Shown here: piece after piece, positions 35,839-47,089 of the stretch
Position numbering within the stretch: the stretch's first letter is position 1
Layout of the letters: each line of letters begins with the position of its first letter
Origin: Candidatus Nanopelagicales bacterium
GTDB taxonomy: Bacteria; Actinomycetota; Actinomycetes; S36-B12
DNA length: 64,000 bases
Reading direction: 5' to 3'
Assembly (NCBI GenBank): GCA_018402075.1
Contig: JAGYJP010000003.1
Span: 202,706-266,705, forward strand
The notes under the pieces: generated by a model
Seen by the model: only the letters and a program-made list of their open reading frames with translations
Told to the model about the DNA's origin: nothing
Databases searched by the model: none
Translations under genes and position numbers: made by a program

Positions 35839-36181
35839 GATCTCCGTTCGGCTTTAGTCGAGGTCGTCCATCCGGATACACATCGGCTACCCAGCGTCCT
35901 GAAGGGGGCACCGGATTAACGCCCCCTTTATTCCAAGGGTTGCACCGTAGTAGACGAACCGTGGCTAAGGCTAAGCCCTTGGCCGATCCGTGGGTACGCA
36001 CACTCCCATATGCGTACACCGAACAACTTGGATGAAATTTACAGCTCGGCGGTAGCAGGGGTGAAATCGTGAGTTGATAAGCCCTGATCAGGCCCAAGAG
36101 CATGAATCGAAGTACAAAGCCCAAGGTGTGGTCCCAGGCCCATAGCAGACCCCTACCCACCGAGTGCACAAAATCTTTCAC
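35825..36181 (-). CDS. yidD: YidD membrane protein insertion efficiency factor
   Basis: A 118-residue small protein with the family core YQLTISPLLPPSCKFHPSCS and LLRCNPWNKGG. It helps YidC-dependent insertion. I start at GTG 36181, which overlaps the rnpA stop (GTGA); the frame extends upstream to 36229 inside rnpA. The tail after the core is Pro/Arg-rich. It overlaps yidC by 14 bases, so rnpA-yidD-yidC are translationally linked. Confidence 0.92.
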   Translation of the reverse strand: MKDFVHSVGRGLLWAWDHTLGFVLRFMLLGLIRAYQLTISPLLPPSCKFHPSCSVYAYGSVRTHGSAKGLALATVRLLRCNPWNKGGVNPVPPSGRWVADVYPDGRPRLKPNGDHVHS

Positions 36182-36510
36182 GATCCCACCTTGCGAGTGA
36201 AATCCGCCAGCGCACCGTGAATATCCCATTCCTCCGTCGCAGTAGGCAGAGCGCGAATAACCACACCACTGCCAACGGGTAGTTGATCAACAAGGGATGC
36301 CATTGCTCCGCGAATTCTTCGGCTTAACCGATGGCGAGCAACGGAGTTGCCGCAATCTTTACCGGTAGTTATGCCAACTCGTGTTGGTTGATCACCGAAA
36401 AAACCCTGGTATATATGAACAATGAGACCCTCATACACATATTTCTTCCCGGCACGCCGAATCACACGAAAGTCCTCGGTTGTACGGAGACGGTGGGTTA
36501 AGGGAAGCAC
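36178..36510 (-). CDS. rnpA: Ribonuclease P protein component
   Basis: A 110-residue basic protein that assists RNase P RNA in cutting tRNA 5' leaders. LPLTHRLRTTEDFRVIRRAG starts the domain, and the RNR-like motif reads GNSVARHRLSRRIRGAM. GTG 36510 has GGAGG upstream; GTG 36528 would add six residues. The gene order rpmH-rnpA-yidD-yidC-jag-rsmG-parA-parB is classic for origin regions. Confidence 0.95.
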   Translation of the reverse strand: MLPLTHRLRTTEDFRVIRRAGKKYVYEGLIVHIYQGFFGDQPTRVGITTGKDCGNSVARHRLSRRIRGAMASLVDQLPVGSGVVIRALPTATEEWDIHGALADFTRKVGS

Positions 36511-36590
36511 AATAACCTCCGCGAGCACTCGATTACATCGGTTGAGCGGGCAGATTCACTAAATGGTGAAAGCACACTGGGTGGATCGAG

Positions 36591-36725
36591 TTACGCGGAT
36601 AGGCGTGCGCGACCTTTTGTCCGACGCGCGGCCAAGATGCTGCGGCCGGCACGCGTGCGCATGCGAACCCGAAAACCGTGAGTCTTTGCACGACGACGGT
36701 TATTAGGCTGGAAAGTGCGCTTCAT
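36591..36725 (-). CDS. rpmH: 50S ribosomal protein L34
   Basis: A 44-residue basic ribosomal protein, [18 protein letters not shown] at the N terminus. The ATG at 36725 has GAGGAG upstream; a longer frame to 36779 is not needed. First gene of the leftward origin-proximal operon, divergent from dnaA. Confidence 0.97.
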   Translation of the reverse strand: MKRTFQPNNRRRAKTHGFRVRMRTRAGRSILAARRTKGRARLSA

Positions 36726-37034
36726 GATGCTCCTCAGATAAAAATGACCAAACTCAGCGCTACCGACAGTTACTCCCATGAGCAGTTGCTCCCATGAGAT
36801 GGTAGCCGCCTGAGACTACGCCACACCCGTCACACGGTCAAACTCGACCCCAATAAATCCCCCACTGACACTGGTTGCCCCACCACCGGTGTGCCTGGGT
36901 TCCTGGAAGCGACACACAAATATTGCCACTTGGCTTGTCAAAGTGAGGATTACCCCACTAATGTTATCGCGGTGATCCACAATTGTGGATAAACATGTGG
37001 ACAGCACGGGGAAAATAAGGAATGACGAGGGGTA
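36726..37034. promoter_or_regulatory. rpmH-dnaA intergenic region with DnaA box
   Basis: A 309-base divergent region. A perfect DnaA box TGTGGATAA (36984-36992) and a near box TGATCCACA (about 36973) lie about 45-60 bases before the dnaA ATG, so dnaA is probably autoregulated. Near 36775-36800 is an imperfect repeat GAGCAGTTGCTCCCATGAG. I see no gene here. Confidence 0.65.
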
Positions 37035-38471
37035 ATGGCTGGGGATTCCGATCTTGCAACAATGTGGACTGCGGCTCTCGCAACCCTAAGCGATGGCACG
37101 TTAACCCCCCAACAAAAAGCATTTGTCAATCTGACCCGCCCACTGGGATTCGTCGAAGACACCGCACTGATCGCTGCCCCAAATGAATTCACCAAAGATG
37201 TTCTGGAGACCCGACTGCGCCCCGTTGTCACCCAAGCTTTAAGTCTCATTGTTGGTCGCGAAATTCGATTGGCAGTCACGGTGGATCCATCCATTGCCCC
37301 TGCCCTTGACGAAGATGAAACAGATGACCTCGCAGACAGTACCTACGCATCCGAGTTCGATGTTCCGGTCGAGTTAACCACCCCAGAGTCCAATGCCCGT
37401 CCCGGAATGGGTTCACCTGCTAATAAAGAAGACACTGGCCGTTTGAATACCAAGTACACCTTCGACACATTTGTGATTGGTACAAGCAACAGATTCGCCC
37501 ATGCAGCAGCAGTTGCAGTGGCCGAACAACCGGCACAGGCGTACAACCCATTATTTATTTATGGTGGCTCTGGACTGGGTAAGACTCATCTCCTCCACGC
37601 AATTGGCCACTACACCAGGGCTCTTTTTAAGGGTACCCACGTTAGGTACATCAGTTCTGAAGAATTCACCAATGAATTTATTAATAGTATCCGCGACGAC
37701 AAAGCGGCCCACTTCCAAAGACGGTATCGCGATATTGACGTTCTTCTCGTTGACGACATTCAGTTCCTTAGCGGAAAAGTTCAGACCCAGGAAGAGTTTT
37801 TCCATACTTTTAATACACTCCACAACGCTAATAAACAGATTGTGATTACCAGTGACCTTCCACCCAAGCAGTTGCAGGACTTTGAAGATCGGATGCGTTC
37901 GCGATTTGAGTGGGGTTTAATCACCGATGTTCAACCACCGGACCTTGAGACTCGAATTGCAATTCTACGGAAAAAATCAGTCCAAGAAAGATTAACTGCG
38001 CCACCAGAAGTACTGGAGTTCATTGCATCGAAAATCTCAACCAATATTCGTGAACTTGAGGGTGCTTTAATTCGAGTTACCGCATTTGCTTCCCTGAATC
38101 AACAACCTGTTGATCTGGCAATCACTGAAGCTGTATTAAAAGATCTTCTGCCGAACGATTCTGGGCCGGAAATAACGGCTGCTCAGATCATGGGTGCATG
38201 CGCTTCCTATTTCGGTGTGAGTATTGAAGAGTTATGCGGTGCAAGCCGTAGTCGCACACTTGTGACAGCCCGCCAAATATCCATGTACCTGTGCCGTGAG
38301 CTCACCGACCTCTCACTTCCCAAAATCGGTCAGGCATTTGGCGGCCGGGATCACACAACGGTGATGCATGCTGACCGGAAAATTCGTGAACTCATGGCCG
38401 AGCGCCGCAGCCTCTATAACCAGGTCACCGACCTCACCAGCAGAATCAAGTCCCAACCCCGGCCCATGTAA
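37035..38471 (+). CDS. dnaA: Chromosomal replication initiator DnaA
   Basis: A 478-residue initiator. Domain I spans about 1-90, then an acidic linker (about 91-135). The AAA+ domain has Walker [12 protein letters not shown] (Lys183) and Walker [11 protein letters not shown]. The C-terminal DNA-binding domain holds the signature [20 protein letters not shown] precedes the ATG. It binds TTATCCACA boxes, dense in the gap downstream and also present in its own promoter. Confidence 0.98.
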   Translation: MAGDSDLATMWTAALATLSDGTLTPQQKAFVNLTRPLGFVEDTALIAAPNEFTKDVLETRLRPVVTQALSLIVGREIRLAVTVDPSIAPALDEDETDDLADSTYASEFDVPVELTTPESNARPGMGSPANKEDTGRLNTKYTFDTFVIGTSNRFAHAAAVAVAEQPAQAYNPLFIYGGSGLGKTHLLHAIGHYTRALFKGTHVRYISSEEFTNEFINSIRDDKAAHFQRRYRDIDVLLVDDIQFLSGKVQTQEEFFHTFNTLHNANKQIVITSDLPPKQLQDFEDRMRSRFEWGLITDVQPPDLETRIAILRKKSVQERLTAPPEVLEFIASKISTNIRELEGALIRVTAFASLNQQPVDLAITEAVLKDLLPNDSGPEITAAQIMGACASYFGVSIEELCGASRSRTLVTARQISMYLCRELTDLSLPKIGQAFGGRDHTTVMHADRKIRELMAERRSLYNQVTDLTSRIKSQPRPM

Positions 38472-39067
38472 CGCGGGCTCACTTCACAATTCACAAGGGC
38501 ACCATTCAGCAACTTCCGATATCAGTTATATCTTTATCCCCACAGTTATCCATAGATGTGGATAAATTATGTGTATAAACCTGTGTATAACTGTGGAATT
38601 ACAGTTTTATAGGGGACAACATGAACAACAAATGTCCCCCAATCCCCAATAGTGCACAACCTGTGAATAAGTACCGATAATTTACGTAGACAACAACCGT
38701 TTATGTGGATACTTGTGACCGTCCCTGTGTAGAACCCCTACGAAATCACTGGATATCCACGGTAGTCCCCAGACACGCGCAAGTATTCCCACAGGCTCTG
38801 TGCAGGACGCAACGCTTGAACTCACGCTTGTTTCCCCCGTTATCCCCAATCCCCACAGGACCTATGACTACGACTACTTATAACTCTTATTCGATTTCCT
38901 AATTACTCATATGCATCAGGGTTGTGGATTGTCCACTGATCTTTGAATCTTCCTTTATCCAAAGTACTTAATCCGTAATTCCCAAAACAAATGAATGACA
39001 CTAGTCTTAGCGTTCAGTGAAAAACCTTTAGCAACACATTTGTTCGAAATTATCAAGGAGAACCTGC
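38472..39067. other. Origin of replication oriC
   Basis: A 596-base non-coding gap between dnaA and dnaN. Perfect DnaA box TGTGGATAA at 38557-38565. One-mismatch or weaker boxes at 38534-38542 (TTATCCCCA), 38546-38554, 38570-38578 and 38582-38590 (TGTGTATAA twice), 38662-38670, 38704-38712, 38840-38848 (TTATCCCCA) and 38955-38963. Boxes cluster at the dnaA side (38534-38590). The A/T-rich stretch 38876-38910 on the dnaN side may be the unwinding element. A ribosome site AAGGAG for dnaN closes it. Confidence 0.93.
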
Positions 39068-40192
39068 ATGCACATCAGAGTCGAACGCGATGTATTGGCT
39101 CAAGCTGTGACGTGGGCCGCTCGAACCCTGCCAACCCGTCCATCAATGCCCGTTTTATCAGGTGTCATGCTGGTTGCCGAAGGTGACTCACTAACCCTTA
39201 GCAGTTTCGATTATGAAATTTCAGCACGTGTGCAGTGCCCGGTAGATGTACTCACGCCCGGTAAAACACTTGTCTCTGGCAGGCTTCTTGCAGATATTAC
39301 GAAAGCACTACCCGCCGAACCAGTAATTATAAAAATTGAAGGTAATCGCGCTGTTATTGAATGTGGGCGCAGCTCATTTACTCTTCCCACACTTCCTGTC
39401 GAGGATTACCCATCACTTCCTGACATGCCTGATACAGCCGGAAATGTTGATAGCAATATTTTCGCTCAGGCAGTTGCCCAAGTAGCAATTGCAGCCGGCC
39501 GCGATGACACATTGCCAGTTCTCACGGGTATTCGGATGGAAATTGATGGCACTAATGTCACCCTTGCCGCAACTGACCGCTATCGGTTAGCGGTCAGAAC
39601 ATTCCCGTGGTCGCCCAAAAAATCATCCATGGAATTAAACACCCTCATTCCAGCGAAAATCCTGGCTGATTCGGCCAAGAACATGGCTGGCGCTGAAACA
39701 GTGTCCTTCGCCATTGCCCCCGACGGTGAGAAACTCATTGGATTCGAGTCAGAAGGCATGCGCACCACAACTCGACTACTTGATGGTGAGTTCCCTAAAT
39801 ACCGGTCACTATTACCCAATGAATCCGCAACACGTGCAGTTGTTGATACCCAAGAGCTACTCAATGCAGTAAAACGCGTAGCTCTAGTTGCAGAGCGCAA
39901 CACTCCAATTCGCATGACCTTTGAAGGTAGTGATTTAAGTTTGCGTGCTGGAACCGGCGAAGATGCCCAAGCAAATGAATCAATCGGTGCAGAAGTCGAA
40001 GGCGATACCATCGAGATTGCTTTCAATCCAGGTTTTCTCATTGACGGCCTTAATGCTATTTCTGCTCCCAAAGCATTGTTCTCATTCACCCAATCAACAA
40101 AACCAGCGGTTATTACCGGACTGACAACAGAAGGCAAAACAGTGGAAGAGGACTACCGCTATCTCTTAATGCCTATTCGTCTTACTGGCTGA
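39068..40192 (+). CDS. dnaN: DNA polymerase III sliding clamp (beta subunit)
   Basis: A 374-residue clamp of three similar domains that tethers the replicative polymerase to DNA. MHIRVERDVLAQAVTWAART begins domain I. The C-terminal end YRYLLMPIRLTG contains the conserved MPxRL motif near the peptide-binding pocket. ATG with AAGGAG upstream. recF follows after 3 bases. Confidence 0.97.
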   Translation: MHIRVERDVLAQAVTWAARTLPTRPSMPVLSGVMLVAEGDSLTLSSFDYEISARVQCPVDVLTPGKTLVSGRLLADITKALPAEPVIIKIEGNRAVIECGRSSFTLPTLPVEDYPSLPDMPDTAGNVDSNIFAQAVAQVAIAAGRDDTLPVLTGIRMEIDGTNVTLAATDRYRLAVRTFPWSPKKSSMELNTLIPAKILADSAKNMAGAETVSFAIAPDGEKLIGFESEGMRTTTRLLDGEFPKYRSLLPNESATRAVVDTQELLNAVKRVALVAERNTPIRMTFEGSDLSLRAGTGEDAQANESIGAEVEGDTIEIAFNPGFLIDGLNAISAPKALFSFTQSTKPAVITGLTTEGKTVEEDYRYLLMPIRLTG

Positions 40193-40195
40193 CAC

Positions 40196-41314
40196 ATGTG
40201 GGTGCAGGCCCTGAACCTTCATAATTTCCGCTCCTACTCTGATGTTGTTGTTGAGTGTGAGCCAGGAGTAAATATTTTTGTGGGCGCCAATGGTCAAGGA
40301 AAAACCAATATTGTTGAGGCGATTTACTATTTGGCAACGTTAAGTAGTCACCGAGTCGCTTCCGATCTACCACTTGTGTTAGCCGGCCAATCTTCTGCAG
40401 TTATTAGAGCGCGATTTATGGAAGAAGATCGTTCCGTCAATATTGATATTGAAATCTCACCAGGTAAAACCAATAGGGCCAATATCAATAGATCTCCCGT
40501 AGCCCGAGTCCGAGACATTCTGGGAATTATTCGAGCGGTGATGTTCGCACCTGAAGACCTGGCACTTGTTAAAGGTGATCCTTCGGACAGAAGGAAATTC
40601 CTTGATGAAACTTTAGTTCAGCGGTCTCCCCGTTTTGCTGGTGTGAAAACAGATTACGAAAAAATTGTGAAACAAAGGAACGCACTTCTGCGCTCACCCA
40701 ATAAGGAAAATATCGACAGCACATTAGATGTGTGGAACGAACAACTTATTCGAGTTGGTACCGAAATTATTCATTCACGTATGGAGTTGCTACGTGACTT
40801 GCAACCTCTTTTTACCCAACGATATTTGGAAATATGCGGGGGGGATCACGCCGTAAGTTCATCGGAAATCTCCGTGACCTATCACTCTCAGTATTTATCG
40901 TCAACCGAACTGTCTCCCGCTGAGATTGCTGAAGAATTTCGGTCAGCGTTAAATATGCGCAAAAAAGATGAAATGATTCGGGGAGTAACCTTGGTAGGCC
41001 CACACCGCGATGACTTCCTCATCACTCTTGGAGATCTCCCACTTAAAGGTTTTGCATCACACGGTGAATCATGGTCAGCAGCTCTAGCTCTACGTCTGGC
41101 AAGTGCTGATGTTCTTCGCAGTGACGGCGTGGAGCCAATCATCATTCTGGACGACGTATTCGCCGAACTCGATACCCTACGTCGCGACACTTTGGTAGAT
41201 CTGGTTGCTGACTCCCCACAGGTTTTTATTACTGCTGCGGTAGAAAGCGATATACCCACATCAATGGGTGGTAAACGATATGTCGTAACAAAAGGGAGTG
41301 TGCAACCCACATGA
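40196..41314 (+). CDS. recF: DNA replication and repair protein RecF
   Basis: A 372-residue SMC-like ATPase that helps load RecA at gaps. Walker A GANGQGKTNIVEAIYY, signature LVGPHRDDF, Walker B IIILDDVFAELD. NFRS at the start is typical. Tight spacing behind dnaN and ATGA overlap with dciA indicate one transcript. Confidence 0.95.
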   Translation: MWVQALNLHNFRSYSDVVVECEPGVNIFVGANGQGKTNIVEAIYYLATLSSHRVASDLPLVLAGQSSAVIRARFMEEDRSVNIDIEISPGKTNRANINRSPVARVRDILGIIRAVMFAPEDLALVKGDPSDRRKFLDETLVQRSPRFAGVKTDYEKIVKQRNALLRSPNKENIDSTLDVWNEQLIRVGTEIIHSRMELLRDLQPLFTQRYLEICGGDHAVSSSEISVTYHSQYLSSTELSPAEIAEEFRSALNMRKKDEMIRGVTLVGPHRDDFLITLGDLPLKGFASHGESWSAALALRLASADVLRSDGVEPIIILDDVFAELDTLRRDTLVDLVADSPQVFITAAVESDIPTSMGGKRYVVTKGSVQPT

Positions 41315-41835
41315 CGGACACACCTGAACCTGTCGCACCCAAACCTGTCGCACCCAAACCTGTCGCACCTGAACCTGGTGCTCTCACTTCGGAAGAGCAG
41401 GACGCTGCAGCACAGCGCTCGCTCCGCCGGGTGACGAAAGGTGGTCCCTCACGAACCCGTAAGAAAAAGGATCGGACCGGGCGAGATCCCGAACTGCTTG
41501 GCGCAGCACTAGAGAAATTGTTGGTGGAACAGGGCTGGCAGCAGGACAGCGCCGTAGCTGCCCTCACCACTAGGTGGGCGGACATTGTTGGCCCTGATGT
41601 TGCCGCCCACAGCACACCAGGGGAGTTTTCGGCCGGGATCTTGCATATTCAAGCGGAATCCACCGCCTGGGCTACCCAACTTAAACTCCTCACTCCCACG
41701 ATTCTTGGGGCTATTGCAGGGGAGATTGGCCCAAGTGTGGTGAGCGGGCTTCGGATTACCGGGCCACAGGGTCCTTCGTGGAAAAAAGGTGCCTGGCGGG
41801 TGCCCGGTAGAGGTCCACGTGACACCTATGGCTGA
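41311..41835 (+). CDS. dciA: DciA-family (DUF721) helicase-loader-like protein
   Basis: A 174-residue DUF721 protein. The conserved domain (about 65-155) contains WADIVGPDVAAHSTP and a KH-like ILHIQAESTAWATQL. DciA proteins load or assist DnaB in bacteria without DnaC/DnaI. The N terminus (about 5-22) is a PVAPK repeat, then a basic RTRKKKDR stretch. ATGA overlap with recF. In mycobacteria the equivalent gene has the same position before gyrB. Confidence 0.88.
   Translation: MTDTPEPVAPKPVAPKPVAPEPGALTSEEQDAAAQRSLRRVTKGGPSRTRKKKDRTGRDPELLGAALEKLLVEQGWQQDSAVAALTTRWADIVGPDVAAHSTPGEFSAGILHIQAESTAWATQLKLLTPTILGAIAGEIGPSVVSGLRITGPQGPSWKKGAWRVPGRGPRDTYG
41329..41373 (+). repeat. 15-bp tandem repeat in dciA
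   Basis: Three copies of CCTGTCGCACCCAAA (the third diverged) encode Pro-Val-Ala-Pro-Lys/Glu repeats in the unstructured N terminus of DciA. Copy number could vary by slippage without changing the frame. Confidence 0.85.
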
Positions 41836-42062
41836 GACCCCGAATTTTGCCCCTGAATTCACCAAGGTGACATTTTCTCCCATATTTCGTACCCCTATGC
41901 ATAGGTAGGGGGTTAAATCCCATACTTATGCCCAGAACCCCCGCTATGGGCTAGGTGGTCCTGCAAAAAGTCGTTAGACTGGGATTCACACACCCTGCAT
42001 TCGGGCTTGAAGTATGTCTTCAAGAAGACCCGCTGTGGAAACCCCTATAAGGAGGCTCGCCA
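41836..42062 (+). promoter_or_regulatory. gyrB upstream region
   Basis: A 227-base gap. TAGACT (41975-41980) is a likely -10 box, giving a leader of about 75 bases that ends in AAGGAGG before the gyrB GTG. No convincing -35. The region 42001-42035 contains an imperfect inverted repeat (CTTGAAG...CTTCAAG). No gene seen. Confidence 0.5.
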
Positions 42063-44033
42063 GTGTCGTATGACGCCAGTGCGATTACCGTGCTTGAAGG
42101 CTTAGATGCCGTTCGCAAGCGCCCCGGAATGTACATCGGCTCCACCGGTGAACGTGGTCTCCATCACCTGGTCTACGAAGTAGTGGATAACGCCGTTGAC
42201 GAAGCCCTTGCCGGATATGCATCCGATATTCAGGTGACCATCCTGGCTAACGGTGGTGTCCGGGTAATTGACGATGGCCGCGGAATCCCCGTCGACGAAC
42301 ACCCCATCGAGAAAAAACCAGCGGTGGAGGTTGTTCTCACCGTGTTGCACGCCGGTGGCAAATTCGGTGGCAGCGGTTATTCCGTGTCCGGTGGTCTTCA
42401 CGGCGTTGGCGTCTCCGTGGTGAATGCACTGTCCACTGACCTTGATGTGGAGATTCATCGCGATGGTTTTGTCTACCGACAAAGCTACAAGTACGGCGTG
42501 CCGGTAGCTCCCCTAGAAAAAGGGGAGACAACCAATCGCACCGGAACCACCGTCACTTTCTGGGCCGACGGAGATATTTTTGAAACAACAGAATACGACT
42601 TCACCACACTTTCCCGGCGTTTCCAAGAAATGGCGTTCCTGAACCGCGGACTCAAGCTCGAGCTCACTGATGAGCGCGCAACCGCAATTACTGTGGTTGA
42701 GGTCGGTGAAGTAATTGAAGAGAAGGAGGAAGTTCGCCACGTCAGTTACAAGTACGACGGCGGTATCACCGATTTTGTGAAGCACATTAATGCAAGTAAA
42801 GGGGTGGCTAATCCCACCATCATTGAGTTGTCTTCCGAATCAGAAGACAAAACCCTCAGTGCAGAGATCTCCATGCAGTGGAACAACACCTATGCCGAAT
42901 CCGTGTACACCTTCGCCAACACAATCAACACCACGGAAGGTGGAACCCATGAAGAAGGTTTTCGCACCGCGTTGACATCCTTGGTCAACAAGTTCTCCCG
43001 TGAGTGGAATATTCTCAAAGAGAAAGACCCCAATCTTTCGGGTGAAGACATCCGTGAAGGTCTCACCGCAATTGTCAGTGTGAAACTTGCTGAACCACAG
43101 TTTGAGGGCCAAACAAAAACTAAACTCGGTAACACGGAAATGAAAGCATTTGTGCAGAAGTTGGTAAATGACCAACTCGGCGCATGGTTTGAACAAAACC
43201 CTGCTGAGGGCAAGGAGATTGCGCGAAAGTCTGTTAATGCCGCAACAGCGCGCATTGCTGCTCGTAAGGCTCGTGATCTGGCCCGTAATCGCAAAGGTTT
43301 ACTCGGTGGTGCTGGCATGCCGGGCAAGTTGATTGACTGTTCAAGTCGCGAACCTGAAGAGTGTGAAGTGTTCATTGTCGAGGGCGACAGCGCTGGAGGG
43401 TCGGCGCGCCAAGGTCGTGACCCACGTACCCAAGCAATCCTTCCGATTCGAGGAAAGATCCTCAATGTGGAAAAAGCACGCATTGACAAGGTGTTACAAA
43501 ACAATGAAGTGCAAGCATTGATTTCAGCTTTCGGTACGGGTGTGCAAGAGGAATTCGACCTCAACCGTCTGCGCTATCACAAAGTTGTTCTCATGGCAGA
43601 TGCCGATGTTGACGGACAACACATTCGCACCCTCCTATTAACTTTGCTGTTCCGGTTCATGCGCCCGCTAGTGGAGCAAGGTCACGTCTACTTGGCTCAG
43701 CCGCCGTTGTACAAAATCAAGTGGTCACGCGACACCGCTGACTTCGCGTACACCGAGCGCGAAAAAGATCTACTGATTGAAGCAGGCGTCGCTGCTGGTC
43801 GCCGGCTACCCAAAGAAGAAGCACTCCAGCGCTATAAAGGTCTCGGCGAAATGAACGCAGATGAATTGTGGGACACCACCATGAACCCCGCGGATCGCGT
43901 TCTATTGCAGGTCACCCTCGACGATGCGGCTCAAGCCGATGAAATGTTCAGTGTTCTCATGGGCGAAGACGTTGAATCACGGCGTAACTTCATTCAACAA
44001 AACGCACGCGATGTTCGCTTCTTGGATATTTAA
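42063..44033 (+). CDS. gyrB: DNA gyrase subunit B
   Basis: A 656-residue ATPase subunit of the supercoiling enzyme. GHKL motifs [23 protein letters not shown] and [15 protein letters not shown] bind ATP. The TOPRIM domain has [16 protein letters not shown] and the metal DADVDGQHI. No intein. GTG start with AAGGAGG. 46 bases before gyrA. Confidence 0.98.
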   Translation: MSYDASAITVLEGLDAVRKRPGMYIGSTGERGLHHLVYEVVDNAVDEALAGYASDIQVTILANGGVRVIDDGRGIPVDEHPIEKKPAVEVVLTVLHAGGKFGGSGYSVSGGLHGVGVSVVNALSTDLDVEIHRDGFVYRQSYKYGVPVAPLEKGETTNRTGTTVTFWADGDIFETTEYDFTTLSRRFQEMAFLNRGLKLELTDERATAITVVEVGEVIEEKEEVRHVSYKYDGGITDFVKHINASKGVANPTIIELSSESEDKTLSAEISMQWNNTYAESVYTFANTINTTEGGTHEEGFRTALTSLVNKFSREWNILKEKDPNLSGEDIREGLTAIVSVKLAEPQFEGQTKTKLGNTEMKAFVQKLVNDQLGAWFEQNPAEGKEIARKSVNAATARIAARKARDLARNRKGLLGGAGMPGKLIDCSSREPEECEVFIVEGDSAGGSARQGRDPRTQAILPIRGKILNVEKARIDKVLQNNEVQALISAFGTGVQEEFDLNRLRYHKVVLMADADVDGQHIRTLLLTLLFRFMRPLVEQGHVYLAQPPLYKIKWSRDTADFAYTEREKDLLIEAGVAAGRRLPKEEALQRYKGLGEMNADELWDTTMNPADRVLLQVTLDDAAQADEMFSVLMGEDVESRRNFIQQNARDVRFLDI

Positions 44034-44079
44034 CGAGTTTCACTAGACCACAACCATTCATACATAAACGGAGATACAC

Positions 44080-46644
44080 GTGTCAGATGACATTGAAGTT
44101 GAAGTAGTAAGTAGTCACGGCCGGATTGAACCGGTGGACCTGCAAACTGAAATGCAGCGTTCCTATCTCGACTACTCAATGTCGGTCATTGTTTCCCGCG
44201 CCCTCCCCGATGTTCGCGATGGCCTCAAGCCAGTGCACCGTCGGGTTATTTATGCAATGTATGACGGCGGCTATCGCCCCGATCGCAACTTCTCCAAGAG
44301 TGCTCGCGTTGTCGGCGATGTCATGGGTAGTTACCACCCGCACGGCGACAGTGCCATTTACGATGCTCTTGTTCGCCTGGCCCAACCGTGGTCATTGCGC
44401 TACCCACTTGTCCAGGGCCAGGGTAATTTCGGCTCACCCGGCAACGATCCCCCCGCTGCTCAGCGTTACACCGAGTGCCGCATGGCTGCTCTTGCCATGG
44501 AAATGGTTCGCGACATTGACGAAGACACCGTTGATTTCCAACCCAACTACGACGGTCGCACATTAGAACCATCTGTTCTGCCCAGCAGATTCCCCAATCT
44601 CTTGGTGAACGGTGCTTCGGGCATTGCCGTGGGCATGGCCACCAATATTCCGCCACACAACCTAAGGGAAATCGCCGCTGCGGCCCAGTGGTTGTTAGCC
44701 AACCCCGAATCAACATCTGAACAACGTCAAACCGCCATGATGGAACTGGTCAAAGGGCCAGACTTTCCCACAGGCGCGCTAATTGTTGGGCGTAAAGGAA
44801 TTGAAGATGCCCAGCGCACCGGCCGAGGCTCCATCACCATGCGCGCGGTGGTCACCGTCGAGGAAGATAAACGCGGCCGTCAGATTCTCGTGGTCACCCA
44901 ACTCCCTTACCAGGTTAATCCGGACAACCTGTTACTTCGCATAGCGGAGTTGGTCGGAGACGGCAAACTCACCGGCATCTCCGATGTTCGCGATGATTCA
45001 TCCTCGCGCACCGGCATGCGCTTGATCATTGAACTCAAACGCGATGCAGTTGCTCAAGTTGTGTTGAACCAGCTGTACAAGCACACCCAACTTCAAGACA
45101 ACTTCGGTGCCAATATGTTGGCCCTCGTTGATGGAGTTCCGCGAACTTTAAGTCTTGAAGCATTCCTGTCACATTGGGTCACCCATCAAATTGAAGTGAT
45201 TCAGCGACGTACCAAATACCGGCTACGCAAAGCTGAAGAGCGTGCGCATATTCTGCGTGGCTACCTTCAAGCCCTTGATGCACTTGACGAAGTCATTGCG
45301 CTAATCAGGTCCAGTGCCACGGTCGAGGATGCTCGTTCCGGTTTAATGAACCTGCTGGAAATCGATGAAATTCAAGCCACCGCGATTCTTGATATGCAGT
45401 TACGCAGATTGGCAGCACTCGAGCGCCAAAAGATCATCGATGAATTCGAAGACTTGATGGTCAAGATTGCTGACTTCAATGACATTCTGTCAAACCCCAC
45501 CCGTCAGCGTCAGATTGTTAGCGATGAACTTACCGAGATCTCTGACAAGTTTGGCGATGACCGCCGGTCAGATTTCGTGGCCTGGGATGGCGATGTCACC
45601 GACGAAGATCTCATTGCCGAAGAAGATGTTGTTGTAACTATCACCTCGGGTGGCTACGCCAAGCGCACCAAGAGTGATTTGTATCGCGCTCAGCGTCGTG
45701 GTGGTCGTGGTGTCAAGGGTGCGGCCCTTCGCCAAGACGATGTCGTGGACCACATGTTTATCTCCACCACCCATCACTGGATTTTGTTCTTCACCAATCT
45801 GGGTCGGGTGTATCGGGCAAAGGCGTATCAACTCCCCGAAGCTGGTCGCGATGCTCGCGGTCAGCATGTGGCAAACCTTCTGGCGTTCCAACCCGATGAA
45901 ACAATTGCCCAGGTGCTCGCGATTCCAGATTATGAAGCCAGTGACTACTTGGTCCTGGCCACGGAAGCTGGTCTGGTGAAGAAAACCAAGTTGAGTGAAT
46001 ACGACACCAACCGTCAGGGTGGAATTATTGCGATCAACCTGCACGAAGGCGATCACTTGATCGGTGCCCGCCTTGTTTCTGAAGAAAATGATCTGCTCTT
46101 GGTGTCCAAGAAGGGACGTTCGGCTCGATTTAGTGCGGCCAATTCAAGTTTACGCCCAACAGGTCGAGCAACAGGTGGTGTCATCGGCATGCGTTTCAAA
46201 GAAGGTGATTCCCTGTTATCCATGGATGTCGCAACACCTAATAGTTATGTGGTCACGATTACCGATGGTGGCTTTGGCAAACGTACCAGCATCGACGAGT
46301 GGCAACCTAAGGGTCGCGGCGGCACTGGTGTGCGCGCCATGAAGTTGCCGGAGGAGCGCGGTCACCTGGTAGGTGCCATGGTCTGTTCGGATACCGATCA
46401 AATATTTGCCATTGCATCTAACGGAGTGGTGATTCGCACGAAGGTCGATGAAATAAGGGCTTCAGGTCGCGACACTATGGGTGTGCGCATGATGCGCCTT
46501 GGTGAAGACACCAGTGTGGTTGCTGTTGCCCGTGGAGGCGAAGTCGATGAAGATGATCAAGAAGATCAAATGGATCAAGAAGGTCAAGTAGATCAAGTAA
46601 TTGCAGTAGAGATTGAGGTTCCCGAAACGGAAGTAAGTGAATGA
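44080..46644 (+). CDS. gyrA: DNA gyrase subunit A
   Basis: An 854-residue breakage-reunion subunit. The active Tyr is in [13 protein letters not shown]. The quinolone region reads [12 protein letters not shown] with Ser and Asp at the usual resistance positions, so it looks quinolone-sensitive. The GyrA box [10 protein letters not shown] is in the C-terminal wrapping domain. The tail is acidic with a DQx repeat. GTG start with CGGAGA. ATGA overlap with the DUF3566 gene. Confidence 0.98.
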   Translation: MSDDIEVEVVSSHGRIEPVDLQTEMQRSYLDYSMSVIVSRALPDVRDGLKPVHRRVIYAMYDGGYRPDRNFSKSARVVGDVMGSYHPHGDSAIYDALVRLAQPWSLRYPLVQGQGNFGSPGNDPPAAQRYTECRMAALAMEMVRDIDEDTVDFQPNYDGRTLEPSVLPSRFPNLLVNGASGIAVGMATNIPPHNLREIAAAAQWLLANPESTSEQRQTAMMELVKGPDFPTGALIVGRKGIEDAQRTGRGSITMRAVVTVEEDKRGRQILVVTQLPYQVNPDNLLLRIAELVGDGKLTGISDVRDDSSSRTGMRLIIELKRDAVAQVVLNQLYKHTQLQDNFGANMLALVDGVPRTLSLEAFLSHWVTHQIEVIQRRTKYRLRKAEERAHILRGYLQALDALDEVIALIRSSATVEDARSGLMNLLEIDEIQATAILDMQLRRLAALERQKIIDEFEDLMVKIADFNDILSNPTRQRQIVSDELTEISDKFGDDRRSDFVAWDGDVTDEDLIAEEDVVVTITSGGYAKRTKSDLYRAQRRGGRGVKGAALRQDDVVDHMFISTTHHWILFFTNLGRVYRAKAYQLPEAGRDARGQHVANLLAFQPDETIAQVLAIPDYEASDYLVLATEAGLVKKTKLSEYDTNRQGGIIAINLHEGDHLIGARLVSEENDLLLVSKKGRSARFSAANSSLRPTGRATGGVIGMRFKEGDSLLSMDVATPNSYVVTITDGGFGKRTSIDEWQPKGRGGTGVRAMKLPEERGHLVGAMVCSDTDQIFAIASNGVVIRTKVDEIRASGRDTMGVRMMRLGEDTSVVAVARGGEVDEDDQEDQMDQEGQVDQVIAVEIEVPETEVSE
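46547..46596 (+). repeat. 9-bp periodic repeat in the gyrA tail
   Basis: GATCAA (once GGTCAA) recurs every 9 bases at 46555, 46564, 46573, 46582 and 46591, encoding Asp-Gln-x repeats in the acidic C-terminal tail of GyrA. Confidence 0.8.
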
Positions 46645-47009
46645 GCGGTCGGCGCGCACGCCTCTATGTCACCAGGTTTGATCCCTGGTCGGTAACAAAG
46701 GCTGCGTTCCTACTCTCACTTGCTATTGCCATTGTTCTCGTTGTTGCAGTATCGGTGGTGTGGTTCGTGTTGGATCGCACCGGTGTGATCGTGTCACTGT
46801 CGGGAACTGTCACCGATGTTGTCGGTGGAACAAGTGGCCTTGACCTTGTCACCACCCTTGGCTTCGGTCAGGTTATTGGCGCCACGTTGATCGTGGCTTC
46901 AGTTGAGATCGTTTTAGTCTCCGCGCTCGCCGGTTTGTTCACCATCATGTACAACTTGACCGTGGGCATCACCGGGGGAGTTGAAGTGGTCCTCAGCGAA
47001 GACGTATAG
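46641..47009 (+). CDS. DUF3566 membrane protein
   Basis: A 122-residue protein that follows gyrA in most actinobacteria. A basic start ([17 protein letters not shown]), two membrane helices (about 22-46 and 78-105) and a short loop. The DPWS(V/A)xK motif is the family hallmark. Function unknown; mycobacterial relatives are linked to cell-envelope or division complexes. Coupled to gyrA by ATGA. Confidence 0.92.
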   Translation: MSGRRARLYVTRFDPWSVTKAAFLLSLAIAIVLVVAVSVVWFVLDRTGVIVSLSGTVTDVVGGTSGLDLVTTLGFGQVIGATLIVASVEIVLVSALAGLFTIMYNLTVGITGGVEVVLSEDV

Positions 47010-47089
47010 GAAGGCAGCACTCGTTTGTTCATCGAAATGTCACCCAAGAAGGGGTGAACACTTCCCAACTCAGGCTTAAGGTGAGAGTT

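Noticed and set aside
38705..38902. Short plus-strand frame inside oriC
   Set aside because: No ribosome site, no recognisable sequence, and it lies across DnaA boxes and the A/T-rich region.
42063..46644. Inteins in gyrB or gyrA
   Set aside because: Both proteins are continuous through ATP, TOPRIM, active-site Tyr and GyrA-box motifs with normal lengths.
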